A DNA stretch of 8,817 bases from contig PKWQ01000159.1 in the NCBI GenBank assembly GCA_003133265.1, positions 5,994 through 14,810 of the forward strand, read 5' to 3'. Both the position numbers and the translations under genes were made by a program. Positions 1 to 5,864 of the stretch are shown here, in pieces (the stretch's first letter is position 1; every line of letters begins with the position of its first letter). This DNA is from Acetobacteraceae bacterium. GTDB lineage: Bacteria > Pseudomonadota > Alphaproteobacteria > Acetobacterales > Acetobacteraceae. The notes under the pieces were generated by a model. It did not search any database. It was not told the DNA's origin and worked only from the letters and a program-made list of their open reading frames with translations.

Positions 1-486
1 AGCGTGCGCCTGGGCGGGCAGGAGATTACCGGGCTAGGCGAAGACGCGCTGGCCCGGCTCCGGCGCGACAGCATCGGCATCGTGTTCCAGGCATTCCACC
101 TGATCCCGACCATGACCGCGCTGGAGAATGTCGCCATGCCGCTGGAATTGGCCGGCAGCAAGGACGCCGCCGCTCGGGCCGAGGCGGCGCTGCGCGCGGT
201 CGGGCTTGGCCATCGGCTGACGCATCTGCCCGGGCAGCTTTCCGGCGGCGAACAGCAGCGCGTGGCGCTGGCCCGCGCCTTCGCGCCCAGCCCGCGCCTG
301 CTGCTGGCGGACGAGCCGACCGGCAATCTGGACCAGGCGACCGGCGAGGCGGTGATGGAGCTGATGTTCCATCTGCGCGAACAGACCGGCGCGACCCTGT
401 TGCTGATCACCCATGACCCGCTGCTGGCGGCACGCTGCACGCGGCTGGTGCGTTTCGCCGACGGGCGCGTGATGGTTCCGGCCTGA
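1..486 (+). CDS. ABC transporter ATP-binding protein, LolD/YbbA type (5' partial)
   Basis: Only the C-terminal 161 codons are present; the gene is open at the left edge, so the Walker A loop and true start lie outside the window. Visible ATPase motifs, in order, are the Q-loop (VFQAFHLIPTMTALENV), the ABC signature LSGGEQQRVALARA, Walker B LLLADEPTGNLD with its catalytic Glu and D-loop, and the switch His in LLITHD. The wording FQ-FHLIPTMTALENV and ADEPTGNLD is typical of the LolD/MacB/YbbA subfamily, which powers FtsX-type permeases. Its stop codon overlaps the next gene's start (TGATG at 484-488), implying translational coupling. It should hydrolyse ATP on the cytoplasmic side of the permease that follows. 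The specific substrate is unknown. YbbA is the likeliest relative because the partner is a single large YbbP-like permease rather than LolC/LolE; that assignment is inference. Confidence 0.93.
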   Translation, partial: SVRLGGQEITGLGEDALARLRRDSIGIVFQAFHLIPTMTALENVAMPLELAGSKDAAARAEAALRAVGLGHRLTHLPGQLSGGEQQRVALARAFAPSPRLLLADEPTGNLDQATGEAVMELMFHLREQTGATLLLITHDPLLAARCTRLVRFADGRVMVPA

Positions 487-2984
487 TGCTCGCACTCCGT
501 CTGGCGTTCCGGGAGTTGCGCGGCGGCGTGCGCGGCCTGCGCATCGTGCTGGCCTGTCTGGCGCTGGGCGTGGCGATCATCGCCGGCGTCGGCACGCTGC
601 GCGTGGCGACCGACCGGGGCCTTGCCGCCGACGGGCGGCGCATCCTGGGCGGCGACCTGGAGGTCAATGGCGGCGCCCAGCCTTTGCCATCGTCGCTGCG
701 CGACTGGCTGGATGCGCGTGGCGCGCGCTGGTCCGACATCGTGCGCATGCGCTCGATGCTGATCGCGCCCGGCGGCGAGCGGCTGCTGGTGGAGTTGAAG
801 GCGGTGGACCGGGCCTGGCCGCTGGTCGGCGCCGCCGAGGTGGTTCCCGCCATGCCACTCGGCGATGCGCTGGCCGGGCAGGGGCTGCTGGCCGAGCGGG
901 TGGTCCTGGAACGCCTCGGCCTGAAGCCGGGCGATCGGGTGCGGCTGGGTAATGCCGAGTTCACCGTGCGCGGCGAACTCAAGCTTGAGCCGGACCGGGT
1001 CGCCACGCCCTCGATCATGGGGCCGCGCGTGTTGATCTCCACCGACGCGCTGGCCGCCACCGGGCTGATCGCGCCCGGCGCGATGGTGCAGCACGCGCTG
1101 CGGCTGCTCGATCCGCCGGGCCGGAGCGCCGGGGGCTTTGCCGCCGAACTGCATGGCGCCTTCGGTGCCCAGGGCTGGCGCATCCGCGATCCCTCCGCCG
1201 CCGCGCCCGGGATCGTGTCGTTCATCGACCGCACCGGGCAGTTCATGACCCTGGTCGGGCTGAGCGCGCTGCTGGTCGGCGGGATCGGCGTGGCGAACGG
1301 CGTCGGCGCCTGGCTGGAGGCGCGGGCGCGTAGCATCGCCATCCTGCGCTGCCTCGGCGCCTCGGCCGGGATGGTGTTCGCCGTGACGCTGCTACAGGTG
1401 ATGGCGCTGTCGGTGCTCGGCGTGCTGATCGGGCTGCTGGCCGGCGCGGTGCTGCCGTTCGCCGCCACCGCGCTGCTCGCCGATCTGCTGCCGGCACCGC
1501 CGGTGGCGGGGATCTACCCGGTGCCGCTGGCGCAGGGCGCGCTGTATGGGCTGCTGACGGCGGCTGCGTTCTCGATGGTCCCGCTTGGCCGGGCGATGCG
1601 GATTCCCGGCGCCGCGCTGTTCCGCGACGGGCTGCTGCCCGAGCGGGCCCGCCCGCCGGGCGCGGTGCTGGCGGCGACAGCGGTGCTCGCCGCCGCGCTG
1701 GTGGCGCTGACCGTGCTGAGCGCAACCGATCGGATGCTGTCGCTGATCTTCTGCGCCGCCGCGCTCGGCACGCTCGCGCTGTTCCATCTCGGCGGCATCG
1801 CGCTGATGGCCGCCGCCCGCGCCGTGCCGCGTGTGTCCGCGCCCTGGCTGCGGCTCGGGCTGGCCAATCTGTATCGCCCGGGGGCGGCGACGCCGCTGGT
1901 GCTGGTCTCGGTCGGGCTTGGGCTCTCCACCCTGGCCGCGGTGGCGCTGATCGAGGGCAACATGCGCCGCGAGATCCTCGATCAGATGCCGTCCAACGCG
2001 CCGAGCTTCTTCTTCGTCGACATCCAGCGCGACCAGTTGGCGCAATTCGAGGCGCAGATCGCCCACCGTCCGGGGGTTTCGGCGCTGCACGAGGTGCCGA
2101 GTCTGCGCGCGCGCATCGTCGCGGTGAACGGGGTGGCGGTCGACAGGCTGCTGGTCTCGCCCGATACGCAATGGGCGCTGCGCGGCGATCGCGGCCTGAC
2201 CTATGCGGCGACCCCGCCGGAGGGCACGCGGCTGCTCGCCGGCACATGGTGGCCGGCCGACTACCGTGGCAAGCCGCTGGTGTCGTTCGATGCCGCGCTT
2301 GCCCGTGGGTGGGGCGTGGGGCTCGGCGACGTGATCCGGGTGAACGTGCTCGGCCGCGACATCGACCTGACCATCGCCAGCCTGCGCGACATCGCCTGGC
2401 GGACGCTGTCGATCAACTTCGCCATGGTGGCCAGTCCCGGCTTCCTGGACGGCGCGCCGCATACCTACATCGCCACCGTGCGGGTGGCGCCGGAGCAGCA
2501 GGCGCCGCTGCTGCGCGCCGTGACCGACGCAATGCCCAACGTCACCGGCATCCGGGTCGAGGATGTGCTGCGCGCGGTGGCCGAACTGCTGGACCGGATC
2601 GCCACGGCGCTCGCCGCCACCGGCTCGGTAACGCTGCTGTCCGGCGCGCTGGTGCTGGTCGGCGCGGTGGCGGCCGGGCAGCGGCGGCGGACGCGCGATG
2701 CGGTGATCTTGAAGACCCTGGGCGCCACCCGCGCCCAGGTCCGCGCCGCCTGGCTGGTGGAGTTCGGGATTCTGGGGCTGGCCGCCGGGGTTCTGGCGGC
2801 GGCGGTCGGGACGGCGGCGAGCTATGGCGTGGCGCGCTACGTCATGCACACCGGCTGGGTGTTCCTGCCGCAAACATTGTTCCTGACCCTTGGTTTGTGT
2901 ATAGTAGCCATGCTTGTGGTGGGTTTCGCGGGCACCGAGTCGGCGCTCCGCGCCAAGGCGGCGCCATGGCTTCGGAATGAGTAG
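486..2984 (+). CDS. FtsX-family ABC transporter permease, YbbP-like
   Basis: The 832-residue inner-membrane permease pairs with the upstream ATPase. Helix 1 is at about 19-38, followed by a periplasmic domain of about 210 residues. A first FtsX domain (about 251-375) has three helices and the cytoplasmic coupling segment RARSIAILRCLGAS (about 281-293). Central hydrophobic segments lie near 391-412, 418-437 and 470-489, then comes a second periplasmic domain (about 495-695). A second FtsX domain (about 705-825) has the coupling segment RTRDAVILKTLGATRAQ. This duplicated layout of about ten helices and 830 residues matches YbbP-type permeases and is twice the size of LolC/E or MacB halves. These permeases work mechanically on lipids, lipoproteins or exported molecules, and the substrate here is not evident. 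The ATG start overlaps the ATPase stop and has no clear Shine-Dalgarno, as expected for coupling. Codon use shifts to AT-rich, rare codons near residues 796-808, where a promoter may be embedded. Confidence 0.93.
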   Translation: MLALRLAFRELRGGVRGLRIVLACLALGVAIIAGVGTLRVATDRGLAADGRRILGGDLEVNGGAQPLPSSLRDWLDARGARWSDIVRMRSMLIAPGGERLLVELKAVDRAWPLVGAAEVVPAMPLGDALAGQGLLAERVVLERLGLKPGDRVRLGNAEFTVRGELKLEPDRVATPSIMGPRVLISTDALAATGLIAPGAMVQHALRLLDPPGRSAGGFAAELHGAFGAQGWRIRDPSAAAPGIVSFIDRTGQFMTLVGLSALLVGGIGVANGVGAWLEARARSIAILRCLGASAGMVFAVTLLQVMALSVLGVLIGLLAGAVLPFAATALLADLLPAPPVAGIYPVPLAQGALYGLLTAAAFSMVPLGRAMRIPGAALFRDGLLPERARPPGAVLAATAVLAAALVALTVLSATDRMLSLIFCAAALGTLALFHLGGIALMAAARAVPRVSAPWLRLGLANLYRPGAATPLVLVSVGLGLSTLAAVALIEGNMRREILDQMPSNAPSFFFVDIQRDQLAQFEAQIAHRPGVSALHEVPSLRARIVAVNGVAVDRLLVSPDTQWALRGDRGLTYAATPPEGTRLLAGTWWPADYRGKPLVSFDAALARGWGVGLGDVIRVNVLGRDIDLTIASLRDIAWRTLSINFAMVASPGFLDGAPHTYIATVRVAPEQQAPLLRAVTDAMPNVTGIRVEDVLRAVAELLDRIATALAATGSVTLLSGALVLVGAVAAGQRRRTRDAVILKTLGATRAQVRAAWLVEFGILGLAAGVLAAAVGTAASYGVARYVMHTGWVFLPQTLFLTLGLCIVAMLVVGFAGTESALRAKAAPWLRNE
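2877..2905 (+). promoter_or_regulatory. Candidate sigma-70-type promoter inside the permease 3' end, for the BI-1 gene
   Basis: TTGTTC (2877-2882) and TATAGT (2900-2905) are separated by exactly 17 bases. The -10 matches TATAAT at 5 of 6 positions, but the -35 at only 3 of 6. The stretch lies within the permease reading frame, where codons switch to TTG, TGT, ATA and GTA, which are rare in this GC-rich gene, as if the DNA were constrained by a second function. Transcription from here would give a leader of about 175 bases before the BI-1 gene. A weaker alternative is TTGAAC at 3019-3024 with AT-rich sequence near 3042-3048. This is inference from motifs only. Confidence 0.35.
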
Positions 2985-3070
2985 TTGGTCATGTACCGTT
3001 CCGGACCACCACGATGGCTTGAACGCGTCTCGCCGGTGTCCAACATATGGCGCATTGGCATAACCGCCTG

Positions 3071-3077
3071 AGAAGGA
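3071..3077 (+). promoter_or_regulatory. Ribosome binding site of the BI-1 gene
   Basis: AGAAGGA lies 10 bases before the ATG at 3088. It is a good Shine-Dalgarno match and supports that start over any later in-frame Met. Confidence 0.7.
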
Positions 3078-3087
3078 AACGGACATC

Positions 3088-3864
3088 ATGGCCTTCAGTC
3101 CCGACTATCGGACGTATCCGGGTGCGTCCGCCGCGAGTACGGCCGCCGCATTGGATGCGGGCCTGCGCGCATACATGCTCCGGGTCTTCAACTGGATGAC
3201 CTCCGGCCTGCTGCTGACCGGCATCGTGGCGTACGGGATCGCCAACACGCCCCTCAAAGAGGCATTCTACCGAGACGTGGTGACGCCAAACGGCGTTGTG
3301 GTCCATAACCAACCGACCATCCTGGCCATCGCCGCGATCTTCGCCCCGCTGGCGTTCGTGCTGGTGCTGAGTATCGGCGTGAACAAGCTGTCGCGGCCGG
3401 CGGTGCAGACGCTCTACTGGGCGTTCTGCGCGGCGATGGGCGCCAGCATGACCAGCATCTTCATGGTCTACACTGGTGACTCGATCGTGCGGGTGTTCTT
3501 CATCACCGCCGCCACCTTCGCCGCCACCTCGGCATACGGCTATGTGACCAAGAGCGATCTGAGCCGCTTCGGCAGCTTCCTGATGATGGGGCTGTTCGGC
3601 GTCATCATCGCCAGCGTGGTGAACATTTTCATCGGCAGCAGCGCCATGCAGTTCATCATCAGCATCGTCGGCGTGCTGGTCTTCACCGGGCTGACCGCCT
3701 ACGACACGCAGCGGATCAAGGCCGACTACATCCAGTACTCCTATGCCGAGGGGTCGGAAGTCGCCGCCAAGCGCAGCGTGTTCGACGCGCTCAATCTGTA
3801 TCTGAACTTCATCAACCTGTTCATGTTGCTGCTGCAGCTGCTGGGCAACCGCAACAACAACTGA
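3088..3864 (+). CDS. Bax inhibitor-1 (BI-1/TMBIM) family inner-membrane protein
   Basis: The 258-residue protein has seven hydrophobic helices at about 28-51, 76-97, 105-127, 131-153, 160-183, 188-205 and 233-253, with a soluble N-terminus of about 27 residues. Family hallmarks are seen: GLTAYDTQRIK at the end of helix 6, and the C-terminal segment VFDALNLYLNFINLF followed by a Leu-rich helix. Asp206 and Asp233 sit where the pH-sensing Asp pair of the bacterial homologue YetJ is found, so a Ca2+ leak or membrane-homeostasis role is plausible; in Escherichia coli relatives (YccA, YbhL) links to FtsH have been described for YccA. Length is typical. A gap of 103 bases separates it from the permease, so it is probably a separate unit, and a strong terminator follows it. 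Family assignment is firm; the physiological role is not. Confidence 0.95.
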   Translation: MAFSPDYRTYPGASAASTAAALDAGLRAYMLRVFNWMTSGLLLTGIVAYGIANTPLKEAFYRDVVTPNGVVVHNQPTILAIAAIFAPLAFVLVLSIGVNKLSRPAVQTLYWAFCAAMGASMTSIFMVYTGDSIVRVFFITAATFAATSAYGYVTKSDLSRFGSFLMMGLFGVIIASVVNIFIGSSAMQFIISIVGVLVFTGLTAYDTQRIKADYIQYSYAEGSEVAAKRSVFDALNLYLNFINLFMLLLQLLGNRNNN

Positions 3865-3892
3865 GCGATCCCTTCCAGACGGGTAGAAACAG

Positions 3893-3925
3893 AAAGGGCT
3901 CCGGAAGCAATTCCGGAGCCCTTTT
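3893..3925. terminator. Bidirectional intrinsic terminator between BI-1 and carD
   Basis: A perfect 14-bp stem pairs 3893-3906 with 3911-3924 around the tetraloop GCAA. The plus-strand transcript ends in TTTTCCT, and the minus-strand transcript runs into TTTCTGTTTC, so both convergent genes can stop here. It begins 28 bases after the BI-1 stop and 22 bases after the carD stop. Confidence 0.9.
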
Positions 3926-3946
3926 CCTATCCGCGCGGCCAGGTGG

Positions 3947-5140
3947 CTATAGGATGGTCTTCAGGAAATTAGCCAGCTTGATCACGGCGGTGGGTTTGTC
4001 GGTCTTGTCCAGCGCGCCGAGTTCGGCCGCCAGCCGGTCCATCGCCGCCTCGTAGATCTGGCGCTCGGAAAAGCTCTGGTCGGGCTGGCCGGCGTTGCGG
4101 TGCAGGTCGCGCACCACTTCAGCGATGGCCAGCGGGTCGCCGGAATTGATCTTCGCCTCGTATTCCTGCGCCCGGCGCGACCACATCGTGCGCTTGATCC
4201 GCGCCCGGCCCTTGAGCACCGCCAGAGCCTCGTCGAACATCTTGCGCGAGGCGAGCTTGCGCAATCCGGCCGAGCGCGCCTTGGATACCGGCACCCGCAG
4301 CGTCATCCGGTTTTCCTCGAAGGTGATGTGGATCAGCTCCAGGCTGTGCCCGGCGATCTCTTCCACCGCGATCCGCTCCACCTTGCCCACGCCGTGGGTC
4401 GGGTAGACCACATGGTCGCCTTCCACGAAGTTTTCCGCTTTCGAGGGGATGCGCGGCGGATTCCGGTCGTTCATGTTCGGCCGGCGCTCCGGCTCCGGCG
4501 GCGGTGTCGGGGCTGCGGCTTGCGCGGGCGCGGCAAAGCCGGGTCGGTTCGGTCGCGGCGGCGCAACCGGCGCAACCGATGCAACCGGCGCAACCGATGC
4601 AACCGGCGCAACCGGCGCAGCCGATGCAGCCGGCGCGGGCTTGGCCGGCGGCTTCGCCGCGATAGCCTTTGCCGCGACGGCCTTGCCCGGCGTAGCGATC
4701 TCCGTCATTGGGCTGTCAGGCACACTTTTCTCCAGCTTCGGTTGCGCGCCCGGCGGTTTCGCCGTGGGCGTTGGCTTCGGTGCGGCATTTTTCGCCGCCG
4801 GCGTGGTCGTTGCCGGCTTGGTCGCCGCTGGCTTGGTCGCCGCTGGCTTGGTCGCCACCGGCTTGGTCGCCGCTGGCTTGGTCGCCACCGGCTTGGTCGC
4901 TACTGGCTTGGTCGCCGCCGGCTTGGTCGCCGCCGGCTTGGCCGCCGCCGGCTTGGTCGCCGCTGGCTTGGTCGCCACCGGCTTGGTCATTACCTTGGCC
5001 GTCCCTTGCCGCGGAGCGGTTGTCGCCTTCGCGGTCTTCTCAGCCTTCGCGGACGAAGCGGTCTTCCCAGCCTTTGCGGCCTTCCCGGACGAAGCGGCCG
5101 GAGTGGCGGCGCGGTGTTGCGTTGCCCCGGATGCCTTCAT
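3947..5140 (-). CDS. carD: CarD/CdnL-family transcriptional regulator with long Ala/Lys/Pro-rich N-terminal tail
   Basis: The protein has 397 residues from the ATG at 5140, which has GAGG (5149-5152) 8 bases upstream. An in-frame GTG at 5149 is an alternative start. Residues from about 223 form a complete CarD/CdnL protein: an RNA-polymerase-interacting module (FVEGDHVVYPTHGVGKVERI, then ITFEENRMTLRVPVSKARSAGLR), followed by the helical DNA-contacting domain with MWSRRAQEYEAKINSGDP and ERQIYEAAMDRLAAEL. Such proteins stabilise the RNA polymerase open complex at housekeeping promoters. Family members are usually about 160-190 residues; the extra 220 residues are low complexity, rich in Ala, Lys, Thr and Pro. 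They comprise a Lys-rich start, twelve five-residue repeats of the type PAATK (about 52-109) and an Ala-Pro-Val stretch (about 169-193). The tail resembles histone H1-like proteins and is probably disordered and DNA-binding. An internal ATG at 4474 would yield a tail-less 175-residue form. Domain identity is seen; the tail's role is inferred. Confidence 0.93.
   Translation of the reverse strand: MKASGATQHRAATPAASSGKAAKAGKTASSAKAEKTAKATTAPRQGTAKVMTKPVATKPAATKPAAAKPAATKPAATKPVATKPVATKPAATKPVATKPAATKPAATKPATTTPAAKNAAPKPTPTAKPPGAQPKLEKSVPDSPMTEIATPGKAVAAKAIAAKPPAKPAPAASAAPVAPVASVAPVASVAPVAPPRPNRPGFAAPAQAAAPTPPPEPERRPNMNDRNPPRIPSKAENFVEGDHVVYPTHGVGKVERIAVEEIAGHSLELIHITFEENRMTLRVPVSKARSAGLRKLASRKMFDEALAVLKGRARIKRTMWSRRAQEYEAKINSGDPLAIAEVVRDLHRNAGQPDQSFSERQIYEAAMDRLAAELGALDKTDKPTAVIKLANFLKTIL
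4563..4634. repeat. Eight 9-bp tandem units within carD
   Basis: Eight consecutive units of the form GCARCCGGC or GCARCCGAT run without interruption. On the minus strand they encode the Ala-Pro-Val / Ala-Ser-Val stretch just before the CarD domain. The frame is kept because the unit length is a multiple of three. Confidence 0.85.
4815..4994. repeat. Twelve 15-bp tandem units within carD
   Basis: The core GGCTTG recurs every 15 bases at 4815, 4830, 4845 and so on to 4980, twelve times in all; eleven units continue GTC and one (4935) continues GCC. On the minus strand each unit encodes five residues of the type P-(A/V)-A-T-K. Variation is confined mainly to the wobble base and the Ala/Val position. 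The last unit diverges in its second half. The array is in frame, so gain or loss of units would alter the tail length without disrupting the CarD domain. Confidence 0.92.
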
Positions 5141-5148
5141 GGTGGACA

Positions 5149-5152
5149 CCTC
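5149..5152 (-). promoter_or_regulatory. Ribosome binding site deciding the carD start
   Basis: GAGG (within AAGAGGTG) sits 8 bases before the ATG at 5140. The in-frame GTG at 5149 overlaps this site and would depend on AAGGG at about 5156-5160, which is also possible; the ATG is the better choice. Confidence 0.6.
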
Positions 5153-5298
5153 TTACCCTTCATGCACGGCCATCCAACAGAAAGAGCCACCGCGCCAGGC
5201 TCGATTCGCCTGGGCATGGTCACCCGTTCCGAAGGATGACTCCTTGGGAGTTGCTGCCTCGACGCCCCTAGGCGGGCATCATGGCCTATGAAGTAAAC

Positions 5299-5327
5299 AA
5301 TATAGCATAAAATGGCCGCCCCGTCAG
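5299..5327 (-). promoter_or_regulatory. Candidate carD promoter
   Basis: On the minus strand CTGACG (5327-5322) and TATATT (5304-5299) are spaced by 17 bases. They match the -35 consensus at 4 of 6 and the -10 at 5 of 6 positions. The -10 lies in the most AT-rich stretch of the window (about 5289-5313), immediately after GC-rich DNA. The predicted start near 5292 gives a leader of about 150 bases. The -35 box falls in the loop of a 5-bp GC hairpin (5318-5332) that could also weakly end fdxA transcription. Confidence 0.5.
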
Positions 5328-5377
5328 GGGGCAGTCTCAATAATGCTGCGCGCGCCGCCCGGCCCGTCGGGGAAGGT

Positions 5378-5710
5378 TCAGGGCTTGCCGGGTTCCGGCG
5401 AGAACAGGGCCGCCTTGTCCGGCTTGCCGTTCCATTCCTCGGCATCTTCCGGGGGCTCGCCCTTGCGGGTGATATTGGGCCACAAACCGGCATAGGTGCG
5501 GTTCTGCTCCAGCCACTCGCCGGCGCGGTCGTCGCTGTCCGGCAGGATCGCCTCGGCCGGGCATTCCGGTTCGCACACGCCGCAGTCGATGCACTCGTCC
5601 GGATGGATCACCAGCATGTTCTCGCCGACATAGAAGCAGTCCACCGGACACACTTCCACGCAATCCATGAACTTGCAGCGAATGCAGTTTTCGGTGACCA
5701 CGTAGGTCAT
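5378..5710 (-). CDS. fdxA: Ferredoxin FdxA, seven-iron type ([3Fe-4S][4Fe-4S])
   Basis: The 110-residue soluble electron carrier contains the full ligand set of the Azotobacter FdI type. Cys9, Cys17 and Cys50 are placed for the [3Fe-4S] cluster, and Cys21, Cys40, Cys43 and Cys46 for the [4Fe-4S] cluster. Cys12 and Cys25 match the two non-ligand cysteines of that family. Key stretches are ENCIRCKFMDCVEVCPVDCF and DECIDCGVCEPECP. The C-terminal part is acidic and Trp-rich (EWLEQNRTYAGLWPNI), as in alphaproteobacterial FdxA. The start ATG at 5710 has GGGGG about 7 bases upstream, a weak Shine-Dalgarno. It lies between the S4-protein gene (154 bases upstream) and carD (237 bases downstream), all on the same strand. 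The redox partner is unknown; low-potential electron transfer or oxidative-stress roles are reported in relatives. Confidence 0.97.
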   Translation of the reverse strand: MTYVVTENCIRCKFMDCVEVCPVDCFYVGENMLVIHPDECIDCGVCEPECPAEAILPDSDDRAGEWLEQNRTYAGLWPNITRKGEPPEDAEEWNGKPDKAALFSPEPGKP

Positions 5711-5732
5711 CGGGAACCCCCAGGGTATCTGG

Positions 5733-5761
5733 ACAATACACGACGCCGCATTGTGGATCAG
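5733..5761 (-). promoter_or_regulatory. Weak candidate fdxA promoter
   Basis: CTGATC (5761-5756) and TATTGT (5738-5733) on the minus strand are spaced by 17 bases, matching the -35 at 3 of 6 and the -10 at 4 of 6. Transcription would start near 5726, giving a leader of about 16 bases. The motif match alone is poor; support comes mainly from its position in the 154-base gap before fdxA. Confidence 0.25.
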
Positions 5762-5864
5762 CGCCGATCAGAGCCGGCGGTATGAAGCCCTTTGTGCTGC
5801 GATGCAAGACGCGGTGACACGAAGCCGCCGGTATGCGCATGTGCTGTCTGGCCGGCAGATGCGA

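Noticed and set aside
3019..3048. TTGAAC with AT-rich CATATG downstream, considered as a heat-shock or sigma-70 promoter for the BI-1 gene
   Set aside because: The spacing to CATATG is 19 bases or more and the -10 match is poor; the pair at 2877-2905 is better placed, so this is kept only as an alternative.
1392..3089. A 565-residue minus-strand open frame opposite the permease
   Set aside because: It is Arg/Gln/His-rich with no domain, a typical shadow in GC-rich DNA, and lies opposite a clear FtsX-family permease.
4815..4994. Regular repeat array considered as CRISPR
   Set aside because: The period is 15 bases with no unique spacers, it is in frame inside a gene, and no cas genes are nearby.
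4100..5291. Long plus-strand open frames opposite carD, including Arg/Leu-rich and Ala/Gly/Val-rich predicted proteins of 280-379 residues
   Set aside because: They are mirror frames of the tandem repeats and GC-rich codons of carD. They have no recognisable domain, whereas the minus frame contains a complete CarD domain, a good ribosome site and a terminator.
5318..5332. GC hairpin after fdxA as an intrinsic terminator
   Set aside because: The stem is only 5 bp and the T stretch (ATTTTATG) starts several bases later, so it is too weak to call; it also overlaps the carD -35 candidate.
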